Part shown: positions 6,199 to 13,392 of the stretch, in pieces
Numbering within the stretch: the stretch's first letter is position 1
Layout of the letters: each line of letters starts with the position of its first letter
DNA from: Candidatus Dadabacteria bacterium
GTDB lineage: Bacteria > Desulfobacterota_D > UBA1144 > Nemesobacterales > UBA2774
Direction: 5' to 3'
DNA: 13,392 nt
Assembly: GCA_030632765.1 (NCBI GenBank)
Contig: DAOVUC010000017.1
Span: 1 to 13,392, forward strand
The notes under the pieces: model-generated
Database searches by the model: none
What the model was told of the DNA's origin: nothing
The model's input: the letters and a program-made list of their open reading frames with translations, nothing else
Position numbers and translations under genes: made by a program

Positions 6199-7368
6199 AT
6201 GATTGAGAAAGAAAGAATGACAGAGCATGTGATGGATTTAATTAGGATAGACAGCCTGTCAAAAAATGAAAAAGATGTAGCTATAAAACTACAAAAAGAT
6301 ATGGAGGACCTAGGGGCAGAGTGTTTTTATGATGATGCCGGAGAGAAAGTAAATGGTAATGTCGGCAACTTGATAGTTAAACTTGAGGGGAATAAATCAG
6401 ACGCCCTACCCTTTTTCCTTTCAGCTCATATGGACACAGTAGGACCGGGGGAAGGAATAAAACCCAGTATCGAAGACGGTATTATGAAAAGTGACGGGAC
6501 AACGATTTTGGGGAGTGACGACAAAAGCGGTGTAGCAATCATTGTAGAAACAATTAGAGCTTTAAAAGACAATGGTATACCTCATGGAGATATAGAGATT
6601 GCTTTTACAATCTGTGAAGAAATTGGGCTTTTGGGAGCCAAGCATATTGATATCTCTAAATTTAAAGCGAAACACGGTATTGTGCTTGACAGCAGCACTC
6701 CTGACCGTCTTGTTTTGAGGTGTCCATCGGCTGAAAGAATGGAATTTATAGTACATGGACTCGAGGCCCATGCAGGACTTTGCCCTGAGAATGGCATCAG
6801 CGCCATTCAACTTGCAAGTGAAGCCATTTCAAAAATGAAATTGGGCAGAATTAACGATATAACAACTGCTAATATTGGCGTAATTCATGGGGGAAGAGCA
6901 ACTAACATTATTCCTAATCATGTCCGGGTGGTCGGAGAGGCCAGAAGTCATAGTGAGGAAATACTTAGAGAACAGGTTGATCATATGAGAAAATGTTTTC
7001 ATGATGCAGTTTCAAAAAATGAAGTGACTATACATGACGACCTTTCTATAGAAGGTATAACCTATATAGCTAAGCTGGATGAATATATTGAAAGAAGCTA
7101 TGATAGAATGGATGTAGATGTTAAGTGTTTGCCGGTTATTCTTGTAGAAACTGCGGTAAAAAACCTTGGTTACACGATAGAACACCATACAAGCGGCGGC
7201 GGTTGTGACGCCAATTATTTTAACGAAATGGGCATTGAATGTGTGAATTTAGGCACAGGAATGTACGAACTACATACGGTAAATGAATATCTTGTAATGG
7301 AAGAATTCTTCCGCTCTGCGGATATAGTCTTAGAATCGATCAGATTAAATACAATTATACCTTCATAA
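6199..7368 (+). CDS. M20 family metallopeptidase (PepT/YqjE-like)
   Basis: A 389-residue zinc aminopeptidase-like enzyme of the M20 family, closest in pattern to the peptidase T/YqjE group (COG2195), probably a cytosolic di- or tripeptidase. The metal and catalytic residues are visible: SAHMDTVGPG (H77, D79), ILGSDDKSG (bridging D107), ICEEIGLLGA (catalytic E140, metal ligand E141), VLDSS (D164) and ELHTVNEY (H359). The central lid domain spans about 180-295, with IHGGRATNIIP at 229-238. The length is normal. The ATG is preceded by GGGGAA; the in-frame Met7 is a less likely start. It lies 44 bases before the CbiX gene, so a transcript with the next genes is possible. No signal peptide is present. 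Confidence 0.9.
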   Translation: MIEKERMTEHVMDLIRIDSLSKNEKDVAIKLQKDMEDLGAECFYDDAGEKVNGNVGNLIVKLEGNKSDALPFFLSAHMDTVGPGEGIKPSIEDGIMKSDGTTILGSDDKSGVAIIVETIRALKDNGIPHGDIEIAFTICEEIGLLGAKHIDISKFKAKHGIVLDSSTPDRLVLRCPSAERMEFIVHGLEAHAGLCPENGISAIQLASEAISKMKLGRINDITTANIGVIHGGRATNIIPNHVRVVGEARSHSEEILREQVDHMRKCFHDAVSKNEVTIHDDLSIEGITYIAKLDEYIERSYDRMDVDVKCLPVILVETAVKNLGYTIEHHTSGGGCDANYFNEMGIECVNLGTGMYELHTVNEYLVMEEFFRSADIVLESIRLNTIIPS

Positions 7369-7412
7369 CTTGTCATGTTTATTCAACAGTTTATCGGACC
7401 AAATAATTTATA

Positions 7413-7787
7413 ATGAGTAAAAAGGCTTTAATAATCGTTGATCATGGAAGTAAGCTAGATCAAGCAAACGAAATGCTTGCCCGAATTGCTGAGCTGATTA
7501 AGAAGAAAAACAGTCCTGAATTTGAAATAATTAGCTATTGCCATATGGAGCTTGCCGAGCCAACAATTAGGCAAGCTTTTGATGATTGCGTCTCACAAGG
7601 GGCTCAGCATATAGTAGTTCATCCTTACTTTCTTGCCCCCGGAAGACATTCAACCCAGGATATTCCTAATTTGGTTAAGGATGCCGCCATGAAACATCCC
7701 GGGGTGTCTTACCATGTCACAGAACCCCTTGGAATACAGGAGAATATCATTGAAGTCATTCTCGAGAGAGCCGGAAACAAAAATTAG
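7413..7787 (+). CDS. Small CbiX-type sirohydrochlorin chelatase
   Basis: A 124-residue single-domain class II chelatase of the short CbiX (CbiX-S/SirB-like) type, which inserts Co(II), Fe(II) or Ni(II) into sirohydrochlorin. The N-terminal ALIIVDHGSK supplies H11, and the motif VVHPYFLAPGRHSTQDIP (68-85) supplies H79, the two expected metal-binding His residues. Short forms work as homodimers. No other tetrapyrrole or cobalamin gene lies in this window, so the metal and the product (sirohaem, cobalamin or F430-like) cannot be decided. No clear Shine-Dalgarno precedes the ATG; the reading start is chosen because the conserved beta strand begins directly after it. Confidence 0.88.
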   Translation: MSKKALIIVDHGSKLDQANEMLARIAELIKKKNSPEFEIISYCHMELAEPTIRQAFDDCVSQGAQHIVVHPYFLAPGRHSTQDIPNLVKDAAMKHPGVSYHVTEPLGIQENIIEVILERAGNKN

Positions 7788-7883
7788 AACTAGATTCTAT
7801 ACAAAGGTTTGAATGATTTCTTCTATTAGTAATTGGATATTATATCTTTCTTATATCCAGAAAATAAATAGACTAAGCGAAAG

Positions 7884-8630
7884 ATGAACAAATACAGCAC
7901 TATAATATTTGACCTGTTTGATACCATAGTAAATTTTAACTTTAGCCACTTACCCTCAATTGAGCTAAAGGGATTAAGATCCAGAACTACAAGTAAAGAA
8001 GTGTATGAAGTATTCACAAGATATTACCCGGAGATAGGATTTGCAGATTTTTATGACCCTTTTATTGAGAGCTACCGTCAATTTCAGGAAATGAAATTAA
8101 AGGAATATAGAGAATTCCCCAACCGAGAGCGGTTTAAGCTGATGCTTAGTAAAATGGATTTGAGAGAAATTAAAAATAGAGACCAGCTTTTAGAGGATAT
8201 GGTTCTTGCCCATATGAACGGACTTGCAAGCTGTATAGAACTTCCCGAAAACAACAAAAAAACTCTCGAGTATATTAAATCAAAAGGTTACCGGCTTGCT
8301 ATAGTATCCAATTTTGACTACGCTCCAACGGCTTATATGCTTCTTGAAAGATTTAACATAAAAAACCTTTTCGAAGAAATAGTGATCTCAGAGGAAGTGG
8401 GCTGGAGAAAACCAAATCACATAATATTTGAGACCGCTGTTAACAAGCTGCAGATACGACCACGGGATGCTCTTTTTGTTGGGGACAATTTTGACGCCGA
8501 TGTAGTAGGTTCAAAAGCCCTGGGGATGGATGCGGCATGGATAAACAGAAAAAACCGGCCCGAGAACGACCTTAACCCAACACCGGACTATATAATCAAC
8601 AATCTGCCTGAACTCAAAAATTTTATATAG
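7884..8630 (+). CDS. HAD superfamily hydrolase (subfamily IA-like)
   Basis: A 248-residue haloacid-dehalogenase-fold protein, most likely a phosphatase. All four motifs are visible: motif I FDLFDT with nucleophile D10 and acid D13, motif II IVSNFD with S142, motif III WRKPNHIIF with K176, and motif IV FVGDNFDADVVGS with D201 and D206. An alpha-helical cap occupies about 20-120, the usual IA arrangement of YjjG- or phosphoglycolate-phosphatase-like enzymes. The substrate cannot be read from sequence. It lies about 96 bases after the CbiX gene and 85 bases before the acyl-CoA synthetase on the same strand. The Shine-Dalgarno is weak (GCGAAAG). Confidence 0.9.
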   Translation: MNKYSTIIFDLFDTIVNFNFSHLPSIELKGLRSRTTSKEVYEVFTRYYPEIGFADFYDPFIESYRQFQEMKLKEYREFPNRERFKLMLSKMDLREIKNRDQLLEDMVLAHMNGLASCIELPENNKKTLEYIKSKGYRLAIVSNFDYAPTAYMLLERFNIKNLFEEIVISEEVGWRKPNHIIFETAVNKLQIRPRDALFVGDNFDADVVGSKALGMDAAWINRKNRPENDLNPTPDYIINNLPELKNFI

Positions 8631-8715
8631 TCAGAAGGCTACCTAAAATTAAGTCCATTAATATTATATAATTATATCCTTCAAGCCTGATGCTTAATGC
8701 AGGCAAATAAATCTC

Positions 8716-10401
8716 ATGAAAAAATTTACTAAACCAATAAGAAAAATACCGACTCTAAAAGATAGTCTTCCTATAAACACTATCCCGGAAATGATAGAGT
8801 TTACGGTAAACCACAACGGGCAGAACCTTGCCTTTTTAACTCCTAGGGAAGGGAATATATACCAGATCACATATAACCAAGTCTTTGAGCAGATAAAAAA
8901 ACTAGCACGGCACCTAAGAGAATTAGGAATTGAGAAAGGGGATCATGTGGCAATTCTAGGAGAGAACCGGCCCGAATGGAGTATATCATTTTTTGCAGTC
9001 GCATGGATTGGAGCGGTAGCAATACCTCTGGATGCCAGGGCATCTCTCGAAGATCAGAAATTCATCCTAACCTTTTCATCAGCCAAGGCAATAATTCTAT
9101 CAGGTTCTTTTTACTCAAACCTGAGCGCGTGTTCTAATGAACTTAAAGACTTAAAGCATATCGTCCTAATGGACAAGATAGATGACATAAGCAAAAAGTA
9201 CTCAGGCGGTATTGAAAGGGAAGATATAGCTCCGGATGATCTCCTGGAAATACTGTTTACATCCGGGACCACAGGTGATCCAAAAGGTGTGATGCTAAGC
9301 CACGGAAACATTATGTCTAACGTTTCAGATATATACAGAATTATCGAATACGGCCCATCTGACAGAGCTTTCTCTATTTTGCCTATTCATCATTCATATG
9401 AATGCACCGGGGGTTTGATTTCTACATTTTGCAGTGGAATGAGCGTCTTTTATGCCAGAGGATTAAAACCAAGAGAGCTGCTCGAAGACTTAAAATCCGC
9501 AAAACCAACGATTTGGCTTAATACTCCTTTACTACTAGAGAAATTATATCTTAGAATTGAAAAAGAATTATCGAGCCAAAAAGGGCTTAAAGGACTCCTT
9601 ACCAAAACGCTTCCTAAGAGCATACTAGGAAAGAAAATAAGGCAAAATCTGGGGCTTGATAGAAGCAGATTAATTGTATCCGCAGGCGCTGCACTACCCG
9701 CTTGGGTATCAACCGGTTTTAATGAGTACGGCATAGAAGTGATACAGGGATATGGGCTATCTGAGGCCTCTCCTCTTATATCCGTAAACCCGCCGAAGAA
9801 TCCCAAAGCTGAGAGCGTAGGGATGATAATACCAAGTGATGAAGTTGAAATAAGAGGGACAGATTCAGAAGGTAACGGAGAGATAGTAGCCAGAGGTCCT
9901 AATATAATGAAAGGCTATTATAATAATAGAGAGGCAACTAATGAGACACTGACAGCCGACGGATGGCTTTTAACGGGTGACATCGGGTACTTTGATGATG
10001 AGGGGTACTTATATATAACAGGGAGAAAGAAGTTTGTAATCGTTACAAGGGGCGGAAAGAATGTCTTTCCTGAAGAGATAGAAGAGAAATTAACAAAATC
10101 AATCTATATAGAAGAAGCATTAGTTTTCAGCCCTAATGACATTGATATTCAGGCCGTAATATACCCTAACATGAATGAAGTTAATGAGAAATTTGAAAGC
10201 ATTGGAGAACAAATTACTCCGGATAAGATATGGGAGTTCATAAAGCTTGAAGTACGTAAAACAAATAGTGATCTACAATCCTACAAAAAGGTAAGACAAT
10301 TTGCAATAAGAGTTGAAGAATTTCCTAAAACTACAACACGCAAAATTAAACGCCATTTATTTAAAGAATTAGAATTAAAACATGAAGCCAAATTTATTTG
10401 A
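8716..10401 (+). CDS. Long-chain fatty acyl-CoA synthetase (AMP-binding family)
   Basis: An adenylate-forming enzyme of 561 residues that activates a carboxylic acid with ATP and then CoA. Conserved motifs are present in order: P-loop TSGTTGDPKG (182-191), GYGLSEASP (345-353), TGDIG with ribose-binding D422, TGRKK (435-439), and the C-terminal catalytic Lys K543 in TTRKIKR. The C-terminal swivelling domain begins at about 440. The 'RGGKNVFPEEIE' hinge stretch is typical of the long-chain (FadD15-like) group. No signal peptide or membrane anchor is seen. The product could serve beta-oxidation, phospholipid synthesis, or starters for the polyketide synthase about 5 kb upstream; only the last would link the two regions, and that is conjecture. 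Confidence 0.92.
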   Translation: MKKFTKPIRKIPTLKDSLPINTIPEMIEFTVNHNGQNLAFLTPREGNIYQITYNQVFEQIKKLARHLRELGIEKGDHVAILGENRPEWSISFFAVAWIGAVAIPLDARASLEDQKFILTFSSAKAIILSGSFYSNLSACSNELKDLKHIVLMDKIDDISKKYSGGIEREDIAPDDLLEILFTSGTTGDPKGVMLSHGNIMSNVSDIYRIIEYGPSDRAFSILPIHHSYECTGGLISTFCSGMSVFYARGLKPRELLEDLKSAKPTIWLNTPLLLEKLYLRIEKELSSQKGLKGLLTKTLPKSILGKKIRQNLGLDRSRLIVSAGAALPAWVSTGFNEYGIEVIQGYGLSEASPLISVNPPKNPKAESVGMIIPSDEVEIRGTDSEGNGEIVARGPNIMKGYYNNREATNETLTADGWLLTGDIGYFDDEGYLYITGRKKFVIVTRGGKNVFPEEIEEKLTKSIYIEEALVFSPNDIDIQAVIYPNMNEVNEKFESIGEQITPDKIWEFIKLEVRKTNSDLQSYKKVRQFAIRVEEFPKTTTRKIKRHLFKELELKHEAKFI

Positions 10402-10480
10402 GGGCATCTAAATAAATATCCAACAAAGGATAGCCTTTATATTAGTTTCATATTATAATAAGGAGAGGGCGGGGTAAGAT

Positions 10481-10508
10481 TTGTCTGCATTGTAGTACTT
10501 ATTATATA
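10481..10508 (+). promoter_or_regulatory. Weak candidate promoter for the L,D-transpeptidase gene
   Basis: TTGTCT (10481-10486) and TATATA (10503-10508) lie 16 bases apart, about 45 bases before the transpeptidase start. The 151-base spacer (10402-10552) holds no gene. An isolated AGGAGAGGG at 10461-10469 leads to no usable reading frame. Confidence 0.25.
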
Positions 10509-10552
10509 TATACTCTGCCTCAATTGGTATAAAACAAACCGGGTATTATCTA

Positions 10553-12427
10553 ATGTTTGATATGAACGGATTAATAAGAATAAAGAATCAAAAGTTATCG
10601 CTATTTATAACTACGGTTGCGGTAATCTGCTTATTTGTCTTGAGCTGCGCGGCGCCCAATGTAGAGAACATGATAAAAGAGGTTGAGAAGCCCTCCCCTC
10701 AAACTCAAAAATATTCCACAGCAAAAGTAGGTCAAATCACAAGACAAAAAATACAAGGGTCTAAATATTCTCCTAAAATCCTCGTACAAACTAAGAGCAT
10801 CAATGCCTATAAGACTCTTCCCAAACTATACGAAGAGCGTGATTATGCTACTTTATGGATCGACAGTAACGGCCCCACAACTCAAGCATTTGAGATGATA
10901 GAGATAATAAGAAATAGCTCAAATGAAGCCCTTGACCCTAATTATTATAATATTCGCGAAATAGAATCCACACTTCATAGAATTGAACAGGACAGAAATT
11001 CTGGGCGGTCATATGAAGCTCAGGACTTAGCTGAACTCGAGCTCCTTCTTTCAAATTCTTTTCTTACCTATGCCCATGACCTTCACTATGGACGTGTAAG
11101 GGCAGAACAGATAAATCTGGAATTATCCACCGGAGAAAGACCGGTTAATCTGTCTAATTTGCTGGTTACAGCAATAGAAACAAATCAAGTGCAAAGAACA
11201 CTGGATGGTCTTTTACCCAAGTATCCAATGTACGCCAATCTCAGAGATTCTTTAAAAGAGTATAGAGAGATTGCAGCTAGCGGCGGCTGGCAGCCAGTGC
11301 CTTACGGAGACAAATTTAAAAAGGGTGCACGCGGACAAAGGGTAGTGGCTCTTAGTAAAAGGCTCAAAGTCACCGGAGAATTAGACAGCTCAATTGCGGA
11401 AAGTGATTTATTTGATGAAACACTTGATCAAGCGGTAAAGAAATATCAACAAAGAAATGGGCTATATGTCGACGGGATTGTAGGCATATCCACAATAGAG
11501 GCATTAAATGTCCCTGTAGAAGAACGCATATCACAGATTGAGCTAACTATGGAGCGCTGGCGTCTGTTACCGCAATATTTAGGCAACCGTTATATTCTTG
11601 TTAACATTGCTAATTACAACCTTTATGGAATAGAAAATAACAATGATAGCGTTAATATGCGAATAGTAGTGGGTAAGCCTCATTGGAATACCCCCATGTT
11701 TAGTGAGGATATGACTCATTTAATTATTAACCCTAACTGGAATATTCCTCCAAGCATTTTTAAAGACGATATAGCTCCTAGAATTAAAGAAGATCCAGAA
11801 TATATGGCTAAAAAAAATATGGATGCTTTGGGTCTTGAAGCTCCTGAGAAGATTGTTGTAGAAAAACCTGAGGTAGTTGAGATTGAAGATAATCTAGAAG
11901 CAACTGAAGTCACGGAGGGAAACAATGCTGAGGGACAAGAATTATCTGAAATAGAAATACAGAATAAAAAAGCCCAGGAAGAATATGCCTCTAAGGTTTT
12001 ATCCGGCAAATACAGACTGCGTCAGAATCCGGGTCCGGGTAATCCGTTAGGCAGAATAAAATTTCTATTCCCAAACAAACACTCTGTATATCTCCATGAT
12101 ACTCCAAACAGAGGCTTTTTTAAGAAGGCCCAACGCAACTTTAGCCACGGATGCATTAGAGTAGAAAAGCCTTTGGAATTAGCTGAGTTTGTACTATTCT
12201 CAGACCCCAGATGGACGCAAAGCACAATACAATCCAGCATCAACAGAGGAAAAACTAAGACTGTGCACTTAGAGCAGACAATACCTGTATATATTCTTTA
12301 CTTCACAGCCTGGGTCGATAAGGAAGGCTCAGTGAATTTCCATAAGGATGTATACGGATTGGACAAAACACTCTACAATGCACTTCGAACGACTCGTTCA
12401 CAAGTTGATATGGCTACTATGCAATAA
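10553..12427 (+). CDS. L,D-transpeptidase, YcbB/LdtD-like lipoprotein
   Basis: A cell-envelope enzyme of 624 residues that makes 3-3 crosslinks in peptidoglycan. An N-terminal hydrophobic stretch (17-30) ends in VLSC, a lipobox with C32 as the likely lipidated Cys. A helical scaffold domain follows (about 80-245), then a peptidoglycan-binding domain (about 253-325, YVDGIVGISTIEAL), then the YkuD catalytic domain (about 345-600) with NPNWNIPPSIF and the active site SHGCIRV (H532, C534). Between about 431 and 477 lies an insertion with at least 15 acidic residues, at the position of the YcbB capping loop. The start could be Met1 or Met4, with no clear Shine-Dalgarno. The lipobox suggests anchoring in the outer membrane or the outer face of the inner membrane. 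The gene converges on the MscS gene. Confidence 0.92.
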   Translation: MFDMNGLIRIKNQKLSLFITTVAVICLFVLSCAAPNVENMIKEVEKPSPQTQKYSTAKVGQITRQKIQGSKYSPKILVQTKSINAYKTLPKLYEERDYATLWIDSNGPTTQAFEMIEIIRNSSNEALDPNYYNIREIESTLHRIEQDRNSGRSYEAQDLAELELLLSNSFLTYAHDLHYGRVRAEQINLELSTGERPVNLSNLLVTAIETNQVQRTLDGLLPKYPMYANLRDSLKEYREIAASGGWQPVPYGDKFKKGARGQRVVALSKRLKVTGELDSSIAESDLFDETLDQAVKKYQQRNGLYVDGIVGISTIEALNVPVEERISQIELTMERWRLLPQYLGNRYILVNIANYNLYGIENNNDSVNMRIVVGKPHWNTPMFSEDMTHLIINPNWNIPPSIFKDDIAPRIKEDPEYMAKKNMDALGLEAPEKIVVEKPEVVEIEDNLEATEVTEGNNAEGQELSEIEIQNKKAQEEYASKVLSGKYRLRQNPGPGNPLGRIKFLFPNKHSVYLHDTPNRGFFKKAQRNFSHGCIRVEKPLELAEFVLFSDPRWTQSTIQSSINRGKTKTVHLEQTIPVYILYFTAWVDKEGSVNFHKDVYGLDKTLYNALRTTRSQVDMATMQ

Positions 12428-12449
12428 TAATTTTTGTAGCTGAACTTTG

Positions 12450-12465
12450 TACTCACTTCTGAGTA
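12450..12465. terminator. Small hairpin between convergent genes (weak terminator candidate)
   Basis: TACTCA-CTTC-TGAGTA is a perfect 6-bp stem with a 4-base loop, lying in the 54-base gap between the transpeptidase and channel stop codons. T-tracts are poor on both sides, so terminator activity is uncertain. Confidence 0.3.
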
Positions 12466-12481
12466 ATAAAACAATATGGTA

Positions 12482-13392
12482 TCAATGTCTCAAGTTTTGG
12501 AAATCGGCCCCGGTCGGATTCTGGAATACCTGCAACTCAAACTCAGGTATTACAGCTAGTATATGATCGAAAATGTCAGCTTGTATAGATTCATAGTTTG
12601 CCCAAACCTGATCGCTGCTGAAAACATAAATTTCAATTGGCAGACCATTTGGGCCCGGATCTAGCTGCCTTACAAGAAATGTCAGATTTTTATTTATTTT
12701 GGGATGGTCTTTCAGATATGAAACCAAATAGGCTCTGAATGTTCCGAGATTGGTCATTCTACGTCCATTTACAAGTACAGAATCATCTATACCTTTCTGA
12801 GTATTATAATCTAAAAGTTCTTTATTCTTATCTAAAATATAATTGGTTAAATACCGTATCTTACTAAATTTGTGGGCCATTTCTTTAGTGCAGAACTTAA
12901 CGCTGGTCATATCTATGTATATCGAGCGTTTTATTCTTCTTCCACCAGACTCAGACATTCCGCGCCAGTTTTTAACCCCTTCACTTACCAGCGCGAAAGT
13001 GGGTATAGTGATAATCGTTTTATCCCAATTTTGCACTTTTACAGTCGTAAGCGAAATATCAACAACGTCTCCATCCGCTCCAAATTTAGGCATCTCTATC
13101 CAATCCCCTACCCTAACCATTTGATTTGCGGATAGTTGTATGCCTGCTGCAAGACCAAGAATCGGGTCTTTGAATATCAACATAAGCACCGCCGCCATGG
13201 CACCCAAACCACCAATTAAGAAAGCTGGTGACTTACCAATTACTGTTGAGAGTATTACAATTCCGAGAACTGCAAAAAGCAGAATTTTTGTAACTTGAAC
13301 TATGATATTAACGGGAACTCTTCTAGAGACATCATAGCTGTGATAAATATCCACAACAGATGAAAGAAAGGCATCGATTGTGAGGACTGCCA
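12482..13392 (-). CDS. Mechanosensitive channel, MscS family (YbdG-like), 5' end outside the window
   Basis: A membrane channel that opens under tension to protect against osmotic downshock. The gene reads leftward to a TGA at 12484-12482. A GTG at 13354 could pass for a start, but the frame stays open to the right edge and the extra 12 residues (AVLTIDAFLSSV before VDIYHSY) fit the family's N-terminal membrane region, so the true start lies beyond the window. Of the 302 visible residues, counting from the GTG, hydrophobic helices lie at about 15-39 and 43-75. The beta domain follows with VGDWIEMP (82-89), and then NWRGMSESGGRRIKRS, which is typical of the YbdG subgroup. The C-terminal domain looks complete. 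Miniconductance channel function is inferred from YbdG. Confidence 0.9.
   Translation of the reverse strand, partial: AVLTIDAFLSSVVDIYHSYDVSRRVPVNIIVQVTKILLFAVLGIVILSTVIGKSPAFLIGGLGAMAAVLMLIFKDPILGLAAGIQLSANQMVRVGDWIEMPKFGADGDVVDISLTTVKVQNWDKTIITIPTFALVSEGVKNWRGMSESGGRRIKRSIYIDMTSVKFCTKEMAHKFSKIRYLTNYILDKNKELLDYNTQKGIDDSVLVNGRRMTNLGTFRAYLVSYLKDHPKINKNLTFLVRQLDPGPNGLPIEIYVFSSDQVWANYESIQADIFDHILAVIPEFELQVFQNPTGADFQNLRH

Noticed and set aside
7839..7862. Terminator hairpin after the CbiX gene (TGGATAT/ATATCCA)
   Set aside because: The stem is only 7 bp, AT-rich, and has no T-run after it.
10461..10495. Small gene after the strong AGGAGAGGG at 10461
   Set aside because: The only start codon at a suitable distance (TTG at 10481) reads four codons before TAG.
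13354..13354. GTG start for the MscS gene
   Set aside because: The frame stays open to the window edge with family-like hydrophobic residues, so the gene is cut rather than starting here.
1..13392. CRISPR array, insertion sequence, tRNA or phage genes
   Set aside because: No regularly spaced repeats, transposase motifs, cloverleaf-like sequences or phage proteins were seen on either strand.

Overview
This 13.4 kb window is AT-rich and reads as ordinary, densely packed chromosome from a Gram-negative (diderm) bacterium. The diderm call rests on a lipoprotein L,D-transpeptidase of the YcbB/LdtD type, a YbdG-like MscS channel and an SppA-type S49 peptidase. The taxon cannot be fixed from sequence alone. 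An uncultured, low-GC, deltaproteobacterium-like or candidate-phylum lineage would fit, but that is a guess. Three genes end in TGA with nothing conserved beyond it, so the standard bacterial code applies. I see no rRNA, tRNA, CRISPR array or insertion sequence.

Layout. On the minus strand at the left, a leucyl aminopeptidase (pepA-like, TTG start, strong Shine-Dalgarno) is followed 40 bp later by the start of an sppA-like S49 peptidase that leaves the window. From 2124 to 12427 every gene is on the plus strand. First comes a small accessory-looking block: an ArsR-family regulator, a strong terminator, a type III polyketide synthase overlapping an isoprenylcysteine-methyltransferase-like membrane protein by 4 bp, a DoxX membrane protein, a short-chain dehydrogenase (SDR), and a second ArsR regulator that is a clear paralogue of the first. 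A more general metabolic run follows: an M20 (PepT/YqjE-like) peptidase, a small CbiX-type chelatase, a HAD hydrolase, a long-chain acyl-CoA synthetase and the L,D-transpeptidase. A converging minus-strand MscS channel gene closes the window and runs off the right edge.

How the genes may work together. A type III PKS with an overlapping ICMT-like methyltransferase is the arrangement known from Bacillus BpsA/BpsB, where long acyl-CoA starters become alkylpyrones or alkylresorcinols that are then O-methylated. The two related ArsR genes bracket this pair plus the DoxX and SDR genes, so the block from about 2124 to 5989 may be one regulated phenolic-lipid or redox-lipid module. The acyl-CoA synthetase about 5 kb downstream could supply starters, but nothing links it directly.

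The most notable anomaly is the SDR gene. It stops at a TGA at 5557-5559, yet the same frame continues for 23 more codons that encode the expected conserved C-terminus of the family, ending at TAA 5629-5631. The TGA sits where a conserved Trp is expected. This is a nonsense mutation, a sequencing error or a readthrough site.
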